Assembly: GCA_027073945.1 (NCBI GenBank)
Contig: JALTEL010000489.1
Location: 1-6,404, forward strand
Length of the DNA stretch: 6,404 nucleotides
Origin: Caldifarciminota bacterium
GTDB lineage: Bacteria > WOR-3 > Hydrothermia > UBA1063 > CAJXJZ01
Reading direction: 5' to 3'
In this document: in pieces, positions 5,479 to 6,404 of the stretch
How the letters are laid out: every line of letters begins with the position of its first letter
How positions within the stretch are numbered: the stretch's first letter is position 1
The notes under the pieces: generated by a model
What the model saw: only the letters and a program-made list of their open reading frames with translations
The model's database searches: none
Told to the model about the DNA's origin: nothing
Position numbers and translations under genes: made by a program

Positions 5479-6404
5479 ATGAAAGAGTTATTATTGTCTG
5501 ATAATTCCCTTTTAATACTTAAGAAAAGATATTTGAAAAAGGATGAGAACGGAGAAGTCATAGAAACGCCCTCTGAAATGTTCAGCAGAGTGTCCAGAGT
5601 AATATCCAGCGTAGAAAAAAAGTATGAGCAGGGAGATAATCCTGAGGAGTTGTATGAAAGGTTTTATAATATGATGGTGGATTTTTATTTTGTTCCGAAT
5701 TCTCCCACTCTGATGAATGCTGGTGCGGCTTTTGGGCAGTTGTCCGCCTGCTTTGTTTTACCAGTGGAAGATTCCATGCTTGATATTTTTGAGGCTGTTA
5801 AAAGAACAGCAATAATACATCAAACAGGTGGGGGCACTGGATTTTCTTTCTCCAGATTAAGGCCCAAGAATGATATTGTTAAGAGCACAGGCGGGGTTGC
5901 TTCGGGCCCTGTTTCATTTATGAAGGTGTTTAATGAAGCCACTGAAGCTGTTAAGCAAGGAGGGCGTCGGAGAGGCGCCAATATGGGAATCCTTAGGGTG
6001 GATCATCCGGATATTCTTGAGTTTATTGAGAGTAAAACAAAGGAAAGAGAGCTTTCAAATTTTAATATATCAGTTGCAATTACTGATAGATTTATGCAAG
6101 CGCTTGAGAAGGAGGAAGAATACGAACTTATCAATCCAAGAACGGGCAAGATTCAATCTCGTTTGAGCTCCACGGAGGTATTCAATAAACTTGTTTCTTC
6201 TGCATGGAAAAATGGAGAGCCAGGTGTTATATTTATAGATACCATTAATAAAAAGCATCCCATACCCGGAGCAGGGGATATAGAAAGCACCAATCCATGC
6301 GGAGAACAGCCTCTTTTACCGTATGAGTCCTGCAACCTGGGTTCCATTAACCTGTCAAAATTTATTAAAGGGAAACAGTTCCTTGTGGAACACAAAAGAA
6401 AGGC
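5479..6404 (+). CDS. nrdJ: Adenosylcobalamin-dependent (class II) ribonucleotide reductase, 3'-truncated by window
   Basis: It reduces ribonucleotides to deoxyribonucleotides using a cysteine thiyl radical generated with coenzyme B12, so it works with or without oxygen. The first 308 codons are visible and the frame is open to the window end. The N-terminus [14 protein letters not shown] (6-19) followed by [10 protein letters not shown] (29-38) is typical of this family. Further motifs: [10 protein letters not shown] (73-82); the redox Cys91 in [26 protein letters not shown] (117-129); [10 protein letters not shown] (161-170); and the active-site block NPCGE (272-276), giving Asn272, thiyl-radical Cys274 and Glu276, followed by CNLGSINLS (285-293). 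All catalytic residues expected in this part are present. No N-terminal ATP-cone is present. The start has an excellent Shine-Dalgarno and its own candidate promoter. The C-terminal half, including the C-terminal redox cysteines, is outside the window. Confidence 0.93.
   Translation, partial: MKELLLSDNSLLILKKRYLKKDENGEVIETPSEMFSRVSRVISSVEKKYEQGDNPEELYERFYNMMVDFYFVPNSPTLMNAGAAFGQLSACFVLPVEDSMLDIFEAVKRTAIIHQTGGGTGFSFSRLRPKNDIVKSTGGVASGPVSFMKVFNEATEAVKQGGRRRGANMGILRVDHPDILEFIESKTKERELSNFNISVAITDRFMQALEKEEEYELINPRTGKIQSRLSSTEVFNKLVSSAWKNGEPGVIFIDTINKKHPIPGAGDIESTNPCGEQPLLPYESCNLGSINLSKFIKGKQFLVEHKRK

Noticed and set aside
5933..6166. A 77-codon + strand frame within the nrdJ region.
   Set aside because: It is out of frame with nrdJ, whose conserved catalytic and substrate-binding motifs run uninterrupted through this stretch.

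Overview
This is an AT-rich bacterial window with every supported gene on the + strand. It runs from the truncated 3' part of a large multidomain signalling gene, through a compact three-gene operon, into the 5' part of a ribonucleotide reductase gene. The host cannot be named from the sequence. AT-rich codon use, a B12-dependent (class II) ribonucleotide reductase, a Ptb-type phosphotransacylase and a DUF4416 protein together suggest an anaerobic or microaerophilic, low-GC bacterium, probably Gram-negative or from a candidate phylum. That placement is inference.

Layout: (1) 1-3104, a class III nucleotide cyclase-like domain whose start lies upstream of the window, then a STAND/AAA-type ATPase and a long TPR array. 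This is the layout of soluble adenylyl cyclase-like proteins, but the visible cyclase domain has lost the transition-state arginine. (2) 3105-3227, an intergenic region with an AT-only-core palindrome and a nearly ideal sigma70-type promoter placed so close to the next ATG that the mRNA should be almost leaderless. (3) 3228-5293, three genes with gaps of 2 and 0 bases: a DUF4416 protein, a phosphate butyryl/acetyltransferase (ptb) and a stand-alone biotin-protein ligase (birA catalytic type without the DNA-binding domain). (4) 5294-5478, an intergenic region with a palindrome, a short dyad, a plausible promoter and a strong Shine-Dalgarno sequence. (5) 5479-6404, the first 308 codons of an adenosylcobalamin-dependent ribonucleotide reductase (nrdJ), cut by the window end.

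How they fit together: the ptb and birA products both touch acyl-CoA metabolism (acyl-CoA/acyl-phosphate exchange, and activation of biotin-dependent carboxylases). The DUF4416 protein is co-transcribed with them but has no known function. The cyclase-STAND-TPR protein looks like a sensor or signal-integration protein and nrdJ supplies deoxynucleotides; neither is clearly linked to the operon beyond sharing orientation. I see no mobile element, CRISPR array, tRNA or rRNA. No complete new system is evident. The most unusual items are the degenerate cyclase domain and the near-leaderless promoter of the DUF4416 operon.
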